Shown in pieces: positions 45,272 to 56,218 of a stretch of 64,000 nt of DNA. A model generated the notes under the pieces. That model did no database searches and was not told the origin of the DNA. It saw only the letters and a program-made list of their open reading frames with translations. Position numbers and translations under genes: made by a program. Within the stretch, counting starts at the first letter, position 1; the number at the start of each line of letters is the position of its first letter. This stretch comes from Antennarius striatus. Lineage: Eukaryota > Chordata > Actinopteri > Lophiiformes > Antennariidae. The stretch lies in NCBI RefSeq assembly GCF_040054535.1, contig NC_090781.1, positions 3,788,501 to 3,852,500 on the forward strand, in the 5' to 3' direction.

Positions 45272-48200
45272 TCACTGTGGATCTGTGTTGGAAGACCCCA
45301 CAATGCCATGCTGTTGCAGCAAGTTCCTCAGGATCTGATTCTTGGAGTTCAAGTCTTCCACCTGAGCAAAAAGATAAATAATAAGTTTATTTTTGTGACT
45401 AAATTGTGGAAAAAGATGATCAGATTGAGTTACATAACAGTTGTTATGTTCATTTTTTCATCTTAGAACCTGGACAAGTTGCCACTTCATTGCAGGGCCA
45501 TATAGAAAAGCAAACATCCATTCACACTCACATCTATGGACATCTTGGTTTGACCAATCCACCTAAGTTGCATGTTTTTGCAATAATTCACACCGACACA
45601 TGGAGAACATACAAACTCCTTAGAGAAAGTAATCAAACCTAAGACCTTGTTGTTGTGGCAACAGTGGTATCCACTGCGCCACCGTGCTGCCCCAGCTGAG
45701 ACTTTACATTTCAATGAAACAGTAGTAAAATCTACTCGCCTAAAATAGTATCAGGACTGTATCCTTCACCAATTTCGCTGTGGAAGAAAATAATGACCAC
45801 TTTCTGAAATGTTGCAAGACAAATATCTTCTACATTTATCCATCACTAATGTCAGGGTTAGGGGGTTGAGTTCTGCTCTGTCCTAACAGTAAAGCTGACA
45901 GCTCAAGACCAGAACACTAAAAAGTAGTGGGAAGGGTCTGAGAGTCCTTCAGGAGCTTGTTTTGGAAAGAATTCCAAGAATAGCAAGGATTAAACTCCAA
46001 CACCTGACTTGAATGAGCCAAACAAAGCTTGATTTTAGTTCAACCAGTTGGACAAACTCTTGAGCACGAGGAGCAATATTTACATCACTGTTAAACAGCA
46101 GTGGCTGACTTAATTTTAAAAAAATGTAATCTAAAAAGGTAATACAGCGGCCACAAACTTTTTTCTTTTTAAATCATTTTTGTCTTTGGTTTTGTTACTC
46201 AACTGAAAACACAAATTTAAGTTGTATTAAATGTAATGATTCAATTTTTTTTATTTTATTTGAATTAATTTAACTTTACTGTTACATATATACGTGTCAA
46301 TCTCACGTTACAAACATGAGTAGTGCTGTGGGTTTAAATCGGGTCGATATAGGGTCAACCTTATAATGAGGGTTCAGATGTTGGATTGATGTCTGTGTAT
46401 GCAAAATGTTTTTGTTGCCATGACTTTGCGAGGTAAGCTAAAAAAAAAGAAATGGGGAGAATTACACTGACAACATCAGTACAATTTTGTTTCCTCTCCT
46501 TTTTAGCTTTACTGTAGTTTCCATCAACAGATCGAAAGCGACCCTCTGCATTTTTCCTCTTTGGAAAAGCAGTGATCCATTCACAAATTACTTGAACACA
46601 CCTCAGATATGACGGTTAGAAAAGTTCTCATCCCAAACCCCTGCTCAACATCGTCAGTCTTCCAAACACACGCAGACATACCTCCTGTCTCAGCAGCTGG
46701 TTATCAATCCTGAGTTGATCAATAACACTGATATCATCCCCCAACTTCAAGTTGCTTTGACGAAGCTCCTTGATGTAGTCGCAAGCCTTGGACAAGATAC
46801 CTCCCTTACTCTGAAAAAAAAGGAAATTATATCGTTATTTCTTTCTCAGTATTTGTAACATAACTATGTATATTTTGTTCCATAAGAACAGGGTAATAAT
46901 TTACCTTCCCTCCCTTCATCATCTAAGGTATTATAAAAACAAAAGTACACTCACCTGCCCTGTCTTAGTGTAGTCGATGTTGCAGTCTGGGATGACCTTG
47001 GAAAGCTGCACAATCCAGTTGTTGATCTTGTCCCTGCGGCGACGCTCAACTGTGGGAACAGTGGCTACATTTTAGGTTGTATTTTTAATTCATGATCAGG
47101 TATTTGAAATACCAAAGAGCTGCGTCTCATCACTCTAGATGGGGACAAATGACCTTCGTTGTGCTGGGCTCGCCGTTTGTCATCTCTGGATCCCGGAGGA
47201 GCTTCTTGTTTTCTGGGAAAACAGACAGGAAATCATAAAGCTGGTTGACCTTGCAGAGTGTCCTGCGTTGATCTGAAACTGAGTGTTTTTAATTAGATGT
47301 AGACAGTACAGTACTCTATTCTGATGAAATTACGCTATGTAAGGTTGAGTGCGAGGTGCAATTGTCCTTTGATTGGGACTTGTCAAAACTTCCTGGGGTG
47401 GCATCATCACATAAAGCTGCCCTGTGGAACAGAAGTTAACAAGAAGTTGAAGACATTTTATTATACACTGAACCTTTAATCTTTTGCCAATATATGGTTT
47501 GAAAATGATTAGAATTAATTGTAATGATCATCTAAAAACAGCCATGGATGCATGCATGCTGTATCGTGGTTATGTCCAAGTCACATCAGGTTGCAGTGTT
47601 ACCTGTGGGTGTCGTCTGGCCCAGCAGTGTGTCAGAGGCCTGGACTGTCGTTACCATGGTACCAGGGGCGGCATCTGCGATGGTGGCCGAGTAGCAGGCA
47701 TACTGCGTCTCTGTGCTGCCGTCTCCCTCCAAACCCTCAGACTGGGAGTACACAGCCTGACATCAAAACACACCAGCTCTACTGTTAGTATTAAAATGCA
47801 CTGCTCAACATGTACTACAGATATTAGATATCAATTGTTTAATTTACAATTGTAAATATATAAGAATACAGTAATCCCTCGTTTATTCGTGCTTCAAGAT
47901 GCACGGCTTCACTACATTGCGGACTTTTAGTAGGTAGTCACATGATACCGTGCACGCATGCTACTGGCTGAAAGCATGTGTGTGCGCTGCGTTCCGAGAG
48001 TCACGGAACGCAGCGCACTTCCGTGTTTTACAGAAACACTTTAATAAAAAAGTGTTTCAGTCTATAAGGCCCCGTTCAGACTGCAGGCATATCAGATTTC
48101 CTTCCATATCTGATTTTTAGGGATGAGTGTTCACACTAGGAAACCAGAATGGATTCACAGCTCAATGAACAACACTACAGTATTTTCCGCACTATAAGGT

Positions 48201-51200
48201 GCACTGGATTATAAGGCGCACCTTCAATGAATGGCCTACCAAAAATATATATACTGAATATTTATATTTTTTCCCATATAGGGCACACTGGATTATAAAA
48301 TACACCTGAGAACTCATCTTCAATGAATCGTCTAAAGTTTTAAAAAACTTTTCTCTTGTATAAGGCACATTGGATTATAAGAAATTGAGAAAATTAAAGG
48401 CTATTGGGTGCGCCTTACAGTGTGGAAAATACTGTACATGGAACTTATTTCTTTTCTTGCTGAGGATGACACAGACCTGCATTGTCATTTATCCACTAAC
48501 CGAGGGTTTACTGGGACATCTGGGAAAATACAAAATTACCTCATTCATGCTGTCAGAAGTGATTGGAGAAGAGGTCAAAACAGAAATCAAAAACGCACTT
48601 TTTGTTGCTGTAATGGTGGGTGAAACAAAAGATGTCTTGCGGTAAGTAACGGAGCATGTGTCAAGGAGCGTTTAGTTAAATATAAGGACGTTTTTGGTGG
48701 CCGGCGAGCTGAGAACATTGGTGCTCTTATTTTTTTTCTTTTCCCGAGGAATATAAATGTTGTCTGGACAAATTGTGGCACAGCATTGCCACAATGCTAG
48801 CATTTACTCAAATGTGAAAAATTACTGTCGTAAATGACAAATAAGTTCAAACACTGGAAAACAAAATCAATTTCAAAATGTTCCAAACACTTTTAAGTAA
48901 TGCAGTAAAAAAATATTTTTATATTTCAACCATGTCATGTTTCATAACAGCCATTATTTATGTAACTGCTACAGTGGAGTTTCACTCCCAAATACTTTAT
49001 CGTATACATGCATGATTTTAACTCACCGTTGCAGTGACTAGATATGAAGAGAGAATGCAGCAGAGATTAATTAAGAAAGGATGGAACTTTAATGACTATT
49101 ATTTTGACAATCTGACATGGTTCTTTATCTTAATTTTAATCCAGTCCTGGTGGTTTTTCACTACATAATTAACACAAAAATGGTGGCAGAGGATTCCTGA
49201 GATGGATTTTTCTACAATAATATGAAACAAAATACATTTTGAAATAAGGCATAAATTGATCGATTGATCAATTGGTAAGTCAGAAAGTCATGCTCACAAG
49301 TTTGAACAGTCTTCTCACCTTTGTCACAGTCTGATTTGCTGCAGGGAAACCAGCAGCCAGGCTGACTGCAGCACCTTCATCTGCTTGACTCTCCAAATCA
49401 CTGTCTGATACCTGGATCACTCTGTAGGTCACCTGGGACACAACATGTAATATTAAGAGGTACATTTTTAATTCTCATGGTGTTGCCATGTACACAACTG
49501 TAAATCACACAGACACAGATCTACCTGTAGGTCTCCTGCAGGCTAAACGGGACACAAGTAGTGAGACCAGGAGGTAATGGCACTTACAGTCAGATACATT
49601 AATAGTGGGATATCAGCAGAATTCTCATTTGTTTGACTCTATAAAGCATCACAATGGAACTGAAATTAAACTAACTGGATGTACTTTAACTGAAGACTTT
49701 CATCTTTGAGGGTATTTCCATCCAGATCTGGTGAATTGTGTAGGAATAACAAGTTTTTAGATGTGCCTCCAACTTTTTAAGGAATTAAAAGTAATGGGAC
49801 AGTCGATTCAAAGCTTAATTAATGGACAGGTGCGGGCTATCAATATGAAATCCAAATAGCTGTTGCTAAAAAAATTAGTTGTGCTCAATCAACTGTTTTG
49901 GAACATTCTTGAAAGGAAATATCACACCATGAGCTCAATAACATCAAAAAACTTGGAAGACCATGGAAAACAAGAACGCTCTCCAGGAAGTACACGTATG
50001 TGTATATTAAGGTAAAAAGCATTTTATCATTACTGGTTTGCTTCAGTATAAACAATAAGAGTCATTATACTCTTAAATTATAATTTGCAAAAATGCACGC
50101 ATTTAGTTGTATGCGGTATTAAAATGTTATATGGCTGTCAGGGGCATACATTTTACAGGTTCCATAATATGCTTATTCTTTTTTAAATTAATTACATTCA
50201 GCTGCCAGATGTCCAACTATAGTAATCCCTCATTGCTCGCGGTCACTGCGTTCCAGGAACCATTCCGCAATATAGCAACAAACTATTTATCTTGTTATTT
50301 ACGGTAATTTAAACATTCATAAACCCTCCCCATACTGATATTAAACCACCTTATATCTGTAATACCTTTTCCCACACTCTTATAGATTGTTTGAAGCGCT
50401 TCTAAGTTTTTCTTTAATACACGGAAGTGCGCTGCGTTACGTGAGTCTCAGAACGTTGCGCACTTCCGCATGCGGTCAGTCAATAGAATGCGCGTACGGT
50501 ATCACATGACTACCTACTAAAAATCTAAGATGAAGTGAAGCCGGGCATCTTGAAGGGCAAATACGTGAGGGATTACTGTATAACAAAAAGCAATTCTTTA
50601 CTAGGATCAATAAAGTATGTATCAATAAAGCACTGAAGGGCATGTTTTATGAGGTGGGAGGAAGCCGGAGAACCCGGAGAGAACCCACACAGACATGTGG
50701 AGAACACGCAAACTCCGCACAGAGCGGGATGCGAACCCACCGTGCTGTCCTCTACTTTAAATCGATTTCTTCAAATTATAATTTTCTGACACGTTGTTTT
50801 TCTTTTGCTTCCAGGTTTAGTTTCGGGCAAACACTTCTATCTAAATCTCTGACTTTTTCTCAGAACTCTCTTACCTGGCCACTTGTTCCTTCTGTCTTGA
50901 AGAGGTATTTAATGGGTTGGTCGCTGAATGTGGTAGCAGACTGAATATTGGCAATAGCTGAGGGGTCTTCTGCTGTGGCTACTGACCCTGAAGAACCACA
51001 AAAAAAGGCATAATATATCCAAACTTACAACTGTCGCCAAACCTGATACAACTATGATATCACAAGCAAGTTGCTAAAATAGCATCATAACTAGAAACTT
51101 GCAATGATATATGAAGTGAATGAATAGAGGGGAGAAGACGGTTGTGCTCCACTGTGGTGGGACCCGGGTGTTCATGATTCAGTTTGGACGATAACGTGTC

Positions 51201-51659
51201 TGACAACGTAATGCAGCCGCAAGAGGACATAAGCCAGTGTCTTATTGTGCCGGTCCCAAGCCTGGATAAATACAGAGGGTTTGCGTCAGGAAGGGCATCC
51301 GGCGTAAAACTTTTGCCAAATCAAACATGCGAATCAATGTAAGAGGGATGTGCCTTGCCCACCACGTGAGCCCTCTGCTATCTGTTCTTTTCTACTTTTT
51401 TGGATGACCTTGACCTGGTTTTCTCAAGGTCATCATCTCATTTTCATCCCCTTTGCTGCTTTGAAGCGGGATGTAATAACTTTTTTTTCCATTACCTTCT
51501 TCACTGGTAGCAACGCTTACATCTGACTCGGGGCTTTTCTGTTGGCTGCACGGGTGGAAAAACAAAATTGTTAAATTCTCATACGGTGTAATAAAGTACT
51601 GGTTAGTCGTCTAACAGGTAACCCATAGATTCATGGAACCATCACACTCACCTTTTCAT
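45272..51659 (-). CDS. usf1: Upstream stimulatory factor 1 (bHLH-leucine zipper), 10 coding exons
   Basis: Nuclear transcription factor that binds E-boxes (CACGTG) as a dimer. Exons, highest first: 51659-51652, 51545-51496, 50987-50875, 49432-49319, 47756-47603, 47421-47334, 47212-47154, 47049-46955, 46810-46682, 45361-45272. They total 900 nt, 299 residues; human USF1 has 310. The start MKSQQKSPES resembles MKGQQK of USF1. The USF-specific region ends YVMMPPQEVL and APRTQPY. The basic region (about 188-203) has His193, Glu197 and Arg201, the CACGTG-reading triad. Helix-loop-helix DKINNWIVQLSKVIPDC and SKGGILSKACDYIKELRQ follow, then a leucine zipper to the C-terminus. A non-coding first exon probably ends at 52274 (perfect GTAAGT donor) and joins an acceptor (TTTGTGCAG) two bases before the ATG. 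It may correspond to the fish usf1-like paralogue; sequence alone cannot tell. Confidence 0.95.
45465..45695 (+). repeat. Dispersed repeat copy (CATGTTTTTG type)
   Basis: CATTGCAGGGCCATATAGAA, CCACCTAAGTTGCATGTTTT, ACATGGAGAACATACAAACT and TCCACTGCGCCACCGTGCTG are conserved blocks of the same dispersed family. Lies in the last usf1 intron. Confidence 0.75.
47868..48065. mobile_element. Partial copy of the TGAGGGATTACT MITE, inverted
   Basis: Begins CAGTAATCCCTCGTTTATTC and continues with the reverse complement of the interior of the 50219 element (TAGGTAGTCACATGATACCG, GCGCTGCGTTCCGAGAGTCA). It carries an inverted CACGGAACGCAGCGC stretch. The far end is lost. Lies in a usf1 intron. Confidence 0.7.
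48178..48434. mobile_element. MITE with CAGTATTTTCCGCAC ends
   Basis: The left end CAGTATTTTCCGCACTATAA and right end (TTACAGTGTGGAAAATACTG) are inverted repeats with few mismatches. TA lies immediately outside both (48176-48177 and 48435-48436). Length 257 bp. The interior repeats GGATTATAAGGCGCACC-like phrases. Non-coding, in a usf1 intron. Confidence 0.8.
49690..50000 (+). mobile_element. Possible Tc1-like relic in a usf1 intron
   Basis: GGAATTAAAAGTAATGGGAC, CAATCAACTGTTTTGGAACA and CTTGGAAGACCATGGAAAAC resemble interior pieces of decayed Tc1-type elements. No ends and no open frame; weak call. Confidence 0.3.
50219..50581. mobile_element. MITE with TGAGGGATTACT terminal repeats
   Basis: The left end AGTAATCCCTCA (50221) and right end TGAGGGATTACT (50569) are perfect inverted repeats flanked by TA. 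The interior holds CGCTGCGTTACGTGAGTCTC and GGTATCACATGACTACCTAC. Related copies lie at 47868-48065 (opposite orientation, partial) and 22475-22795 (ends lost). Lies in a usf1 intron. Confidence 0.8.
50640..50745 (+). repeat. Dispersed repeat fragment
   Basis: GGTGGGAGGAAGCCGGAGAA, CATGTGGAGAACACGCAAAC and CGAACCCACCGTGCTGTCC form the distal part of the dispersed repeat family. In a usf1 intron. Confidence 0.75.
51115..51345 (+). mobile_element. RTE-like LINE/SINE 3' fragment
   Basis: The block ending GTGCCGGTCCCAAGCCTGG, then GCGTCAGGAAGGGCATCCGG and CGTAAAACTTTTGCCAAATC matches the 3' region of RTE/Rex3-type elements common in fish. Non-coding here; lies in a usf1 intron. Confidence 0.6.
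51395..51480 (-). mobile_element. Short copy of the GCGGGATG-end repeat, usf1 intron
   Basis: TTGGATGACCTTGACCTGGT, TTTCTCAAGGTCATCATCTC and TTTTCATCCCCTTTGCTGCT followed by GAAGCGGGATGTAATAAC match one end of the family at 22335 and 28071. It abuts the RTE-like fragment on its left and ends 20 bases before the usf1 exon at 51496. Confidence 0.6.
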
Positions 51660-52274
51660 GTCTGCACAAAGTCTTGGACGAGGAGGCCGTGTTCACCACT
51701 GTGACATGAGTTCACCACTTTAACAAAAGCACAGAACGAACTTTGTTTGAAACCACAGAGTACCCAGTGTCAATAAAGTGTCAAATAACGACTGTAAAAT
51801 AAAGTATTAAACCAGAGACAATGGAAAAAGTCCGGGTTTTGACTGCTAGCCGTCAGACTGTGCTAGCTTAAATCAAAGATGTCACGATGGGTAAAAACGG
51901 AAACAAGCTAGTTTTGCCTTCAAAAACCACACATCAAAACTGACAGCACCGTGCAAGAATTTGTCAATGGGGGGGTGTAATTCAATGTAACTCAAACTAT
52001 TTTGTGTTTTCATGTTGTCCTCTATCACCCAGATACATTTTAAAAGACACAAACGTTCGTCTTTAAATGTGGTGATCCCACCGGAAACCATGCTACACTG
52101 AGGTTAGCTTAACGAGGACCCATTCTGCTATATTGTTGTTCGGCCGCACGGCTATTTCGTGTGTTTAACAGCAGTAAGCACATAAATAGACACTTTAAAT
52201 GAAAGAGTTAAGAGGTAACCATTGTGATTAAGTGTAGATTAACACCGTTCGGTCTTAACAAAGGTCTACTTACG

Positions 52275-52460
52275 ACGCAGCTGTCCCTCCCCTCGTCAAC
52301 AGAATCAGCGTCGATGCCAGTAATACGCATGCGCGACAGGAAAGTCCTGTAATTCACCCGTTTCCAGATCAGCAAACAGGTTCGGCGTCGGTGACACTAC
52401 CGCGCATGCGCGGCGGGAAAGTGAGTCACCCGTTTCCAGATCAGTAAAAAGGTTCTTCAA
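52275..52460 (-). promoter_or_regulatory. usf1: usf1 non-coding first exon and duplicated promoter with NRF1 sites
   Basis: Upstream of usf1 a segment is tandemly duplicated with a 77-bp period. Each copy starts with an NRF1-type palindrome, ACGCATGCGC at 52325-52334 and GCGCATGCGC at 52402-52411, and continues with CACCCGTTTCCAGATCAG. A GTAAGT donor on the minus strand at 52273-52268 marks the likely end of a non-coding exon 1. NRF1 sites are common at housekeeping promoters. Transcription start inferred, not seen. Confidence 0.55.
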
Positions 52461-54228
52461 CTGAGCAGAAGGCCAAAATATCTGACCGGAGATCTGCGGT
52501 TGATTCGGGCATACTGTGGCGGGTCTGTGTCAAAACAAAACTACTGCGGTGAAACACGGACATGGTACATGTGGAGGAGGCTATCTGATAGACGTCTGAC
52601 ACTATTGTAGAGAATTTTTTCAAATGTCACCACATTACAAAATACATTTTTGAATTTTGAACAACAACCTGTGGAAAATTGAGCAACAGCAACACATTTC
52701 GTGTGTTTCAAACAGAACTATTCCGCGGCATTGGTTGTTTAATGTTTCAATTGTTTTCACTATATTTATGCAGCTCGGCTCAAAGTCATGAAACCATATC
52801 GTATTTAACAAAATTATGGTATCAGGTCAAAGAGAAGCAAGAAAACACTGGGCAGCACCCGTGGTTCGATCCCATGGAGGGTGAGAGAAGCTACGAAATC
52901 TTCAGAGAGATTTGTTGTTCGAAGTAACCACTGAGCTAAACCAGTGCGAGAACAATGCTGAGCATCTGCCCTTATAAACATTTGGTTTGCCTGTGCTGAT
53001 TCAGAGGAGAGATTATTCATCCTGTTAACATATATGAATGTTTAAAGGAAACAATATTACATTATAACCAAAAAAATTAACAGATTTCTAAATAAGCAAT
53101 TGCTGAACAACATGTGACTAAATAAATATGTAGCCTATTGCTACATAATAAGTAACTTCAATTGTGAAAATTGTTACAATGTTTTATGTTATTTTCTGTT
53201 ACGCCCCCCAGCAACAAGAAATTAATTCGCCCCCCCCCACTCTGTGCCGCGACTATAATTCACATCAAGTGCCTATAAAAATGTTAAAGTACACCTCTGC
53301 ATAACATCCTTATTAACATTAAAGAGAAAAAAAAAGAAAAAAAGAAATATAGTTGAATTTATAACAAAGAATTTTATTAACATTATGTTTTAGTCTATTA
53401 CAGAAAAGATTTTAAATGCATCAATTTGCCTGAAATTAAAAAAAAAAAAAACTTCTTTAAACTGTAAATATTTTTCACCCACTTATTGCAGCATTTGATA
53501 CGGAAAAATTAAATAAACTATCAAATTCAAATTCAGTTCAGCAACATTAACTGAGGAGCACAATATAACACACTTTAACCTATAAAACAAAATGAATAAA
53601 GCAATTTGTACAGATTAAATACATTAAGCAACTTAAATTGTGAGACTCATCTCAACTAACTAGCAGGCCACAGATAATTCAAACTGACACAAGTGACAGT
53701 CAACTATGGACATGGTACATGTGGAGGAGGCTATCAAAACAAAACTACTCCGGTGAAATATTGACATGGCTATCTGATAAACTTCTAACACTATGGTTGA
53801 GAATTTTTTCAAAATTCACCACATTACAAAATACATTTTGAATTTTAAACAAAACCCTGTGGAAAATTGAGTAACAGCAACACATTTCGTGTGTTTTTGT
53901 GTTTCAAAAAGAACTATTCCGCGGCATTGGCTGTTTAATGTTTCCATTTTTTTCACCATGTTTGTACAGCTCTGCTCAACGTCATAAGAGCATTTTGAAT
54001 TTAACAACATATGGTATCAGGTCAAAGAGAAGCAAGAAAGCACTGGGCAGCACCCGTGGTTTGATCCCATGGAGGGTGAGAGAAGCTACGAAATCTTCAG
54101 AGAGATTTGTTGTTCGAAGTAACCACTGAACTAAACCAGTGCGAGAACAATGCTGAGCATCTGCCCTTATAAACATTCGGTTTGCCTGTGCTGATTCAGG
54201 GGAGAGATTATTCATCCTGTTGACATAT

Positions 54229-55306
54229 CAGAATCAGAATCAGAATCAGTTTTATTTGCCTTTGTTTGTTGAAAAACAGACAAGGAATTTGTTTTTGGCA
54301 GGTGGTGTCTCAAACTGGACATTCATACATTAAATTTAGCTATGCTAAATACTTTAAATACTATAAATAACTATACTAAATACAAAACACAAGACGCAAA
54401 ACGCAGTAGGTGGACACAATGTACAAGTGCTGAGTGCATATGTAAACAGGTTGCAAAGACTGGAGACAAATAATTTAACAATTGCATTTTAAGTGTCTGA
54501 TAGCTTGGGGGAAGAAACTGTTCTTTAATCTGGTGGTTTTTGAGAGGAGGGCTCTGTAGCGCCTCCCAGAGGGTAGACTTTTAAATACTCAGTGTCCAGG
54601 GTTTGTTGGGTCTGAGATGATCTTCCCTGCCCGACTCCAAACTCTTGAGGAGTACAGCTTTTGAGTGGCAGCACCTAACCAGACTGTGATGGAGGAACAC
54701 AGAACCGATTCAATGACTGCCGTGTAGAACAGGACCAACAGTTCCTGTGGCAGACCGTGCTTCCTCAGCTGCCTGAGAAAGTACATCCTCTGCTGGGCCT
54801 TTTTGAGGATGCAGATCATGTGGAGAGTCCACTTCAGGTCCCGGGAAACAGTAGTCCCAAGGAACTTGAAGCTCTCCACCGAGTCCACAGGGCTGTCTGC
54901 GATGGTGAGGGGGAGTAGAGGGAAGGGTAACTTCCTAAAGTCCACTGTCATCTCCACAGTCTTGAGTGTGTTCAGCTCCAGGTTGTTACGACTACACCAG
55001 TCCACCAGCTGTCTCACCTCCTGTCGGTATGCAGACTCATCCCCGTCCTGGATGAGTCCAATGACAGTTGCGTCATCTGCAAACTTCAGGAGTTTGACGG
55101 CTGGGTGCGAAGATGTGCAGTCGTTGGTGTAGAGGGAGAAGAGCAGCGGAGAGAGGACGCAACCCTGGAGGACACCGGTGCTGACTGTCCGAGTGTCTAC
55201 GGTGATCGCCCCCAGCCTCACCTGCTGTGTCCTGTCTGTCAGGAAGCTGGTGATCCACTGACACATGACAGAGGGGACTGTGAGCTGGTGAAGTTTGAAG
55301 GAGAGC
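54229..55306 (-). mobile_element. LINE (L2-like) inserted in the satellite array, 5' truncated
   Basis: The minus strand encodes 225 open residues (54589-55266) with TGVLQGCVLSPLLFSLYTND and KLLKFADDATVIGL (reverse transcriptase motifs, FADD catalytic site), LKTVEMTVDFRK and FKFLGTTVSRDLKW. The 3' UTR ends in three GAATCA-type repeats at 54229-54250, the tail microsatellite. The 5' side stops abruptly at about 55306, where satellite sequence resumes (GAGCAGTTCTGCAGTGCACA). The open frame suggests a fairly young insertion. Confidence 0.85.
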
Positions 55307-55701
55307 AGTTCTGCAGTGCACAGCTGTTAAAAGTGAGGTTAAGTACATTAAGCAACTTAAATTGTGAGACTCATCTAAACTAACTAGCAGGCCACAGATA
55401 ATTCAAACTGACACAAGTGACAGTCAAATATGGAAATGGTACATGTGGATGCGGCTATCTGATAAACGTCTGACACTATTGTAGTGATTTTTTTTCAAAA
55501 TTCACCACATTACAAAATACATTTAGAATTTTGAACAACACCCTGTGGAAAATTGAGTAACAGCAACACAGGTTATTTGTTTTTGTGTTTCAAACAGAAC
55601 ACTAAACAGCATTGACTGTTTAATGTTTCAATTTCTTTCACCATATTTATGCAGCTCTGCTCAACGTCATAAGAGCATGTCGTATTTAAAAAAAAATATG
55701 G

Positions 55702-56203
55702 TAGCAGGTGAAGCATTTCTCTTCTCTAAAAACTCTAGTTCTTCATTATTCCCCGTTGTGTTTGTTAATCTTGGGTAGTGAGAATGTTGGTCACGAAAAA
55801 AGACTGGAAACAGATGAAAAGTTCTTCGAAGCTTTATTACAGACTATTCCGGGCACAGAAGTTTTACAGGTGAACAATCCAAGCTCATGTGCAAAGAATC
55901 ATAATACACACAAATTATTTATATTCTTTCTAGTAGGTGTCAACTAAACATGGGGTGATCTGACTCTCATCCTATCAGAAGGTAACAACGTAAGGTGTTT
56001 TCTATATCCACACTTTCTGTATGAGCCGATTGTTACATGTTTTGTGCAGGCCCACTCTAATATCTAGCACCTGCAAGATTATTTCGAGGACACGCTTGCT
56101 GCACAACATAATTCTTCAGTCAGAGGACACAATTAGTGAAGTGGTGATTTATCGTATACATCATTATTGCAGTGGTGATTTATGATATATGTACGGTATA
56201 TCA
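55702..56203. repeat. Unassigned insert of about 0.5 kb in a satellite unit
   Basis: Intact units read CATATGGTATCAGGTCAAAG. Here the sequence leaves the unit after ATATGGTA near 55702 and returns at ATCACAGGTCAAAG near 56203. The intervening DNA matches nothing else in the window. It has a short frame at 55708-55947 but no recognisable domain. It may be a solo LTR or an unknown element; boundaries are approximate. Confidence 0.4.
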
Positions 56204-56218
56204 CAGGTCAAAGAGAAG

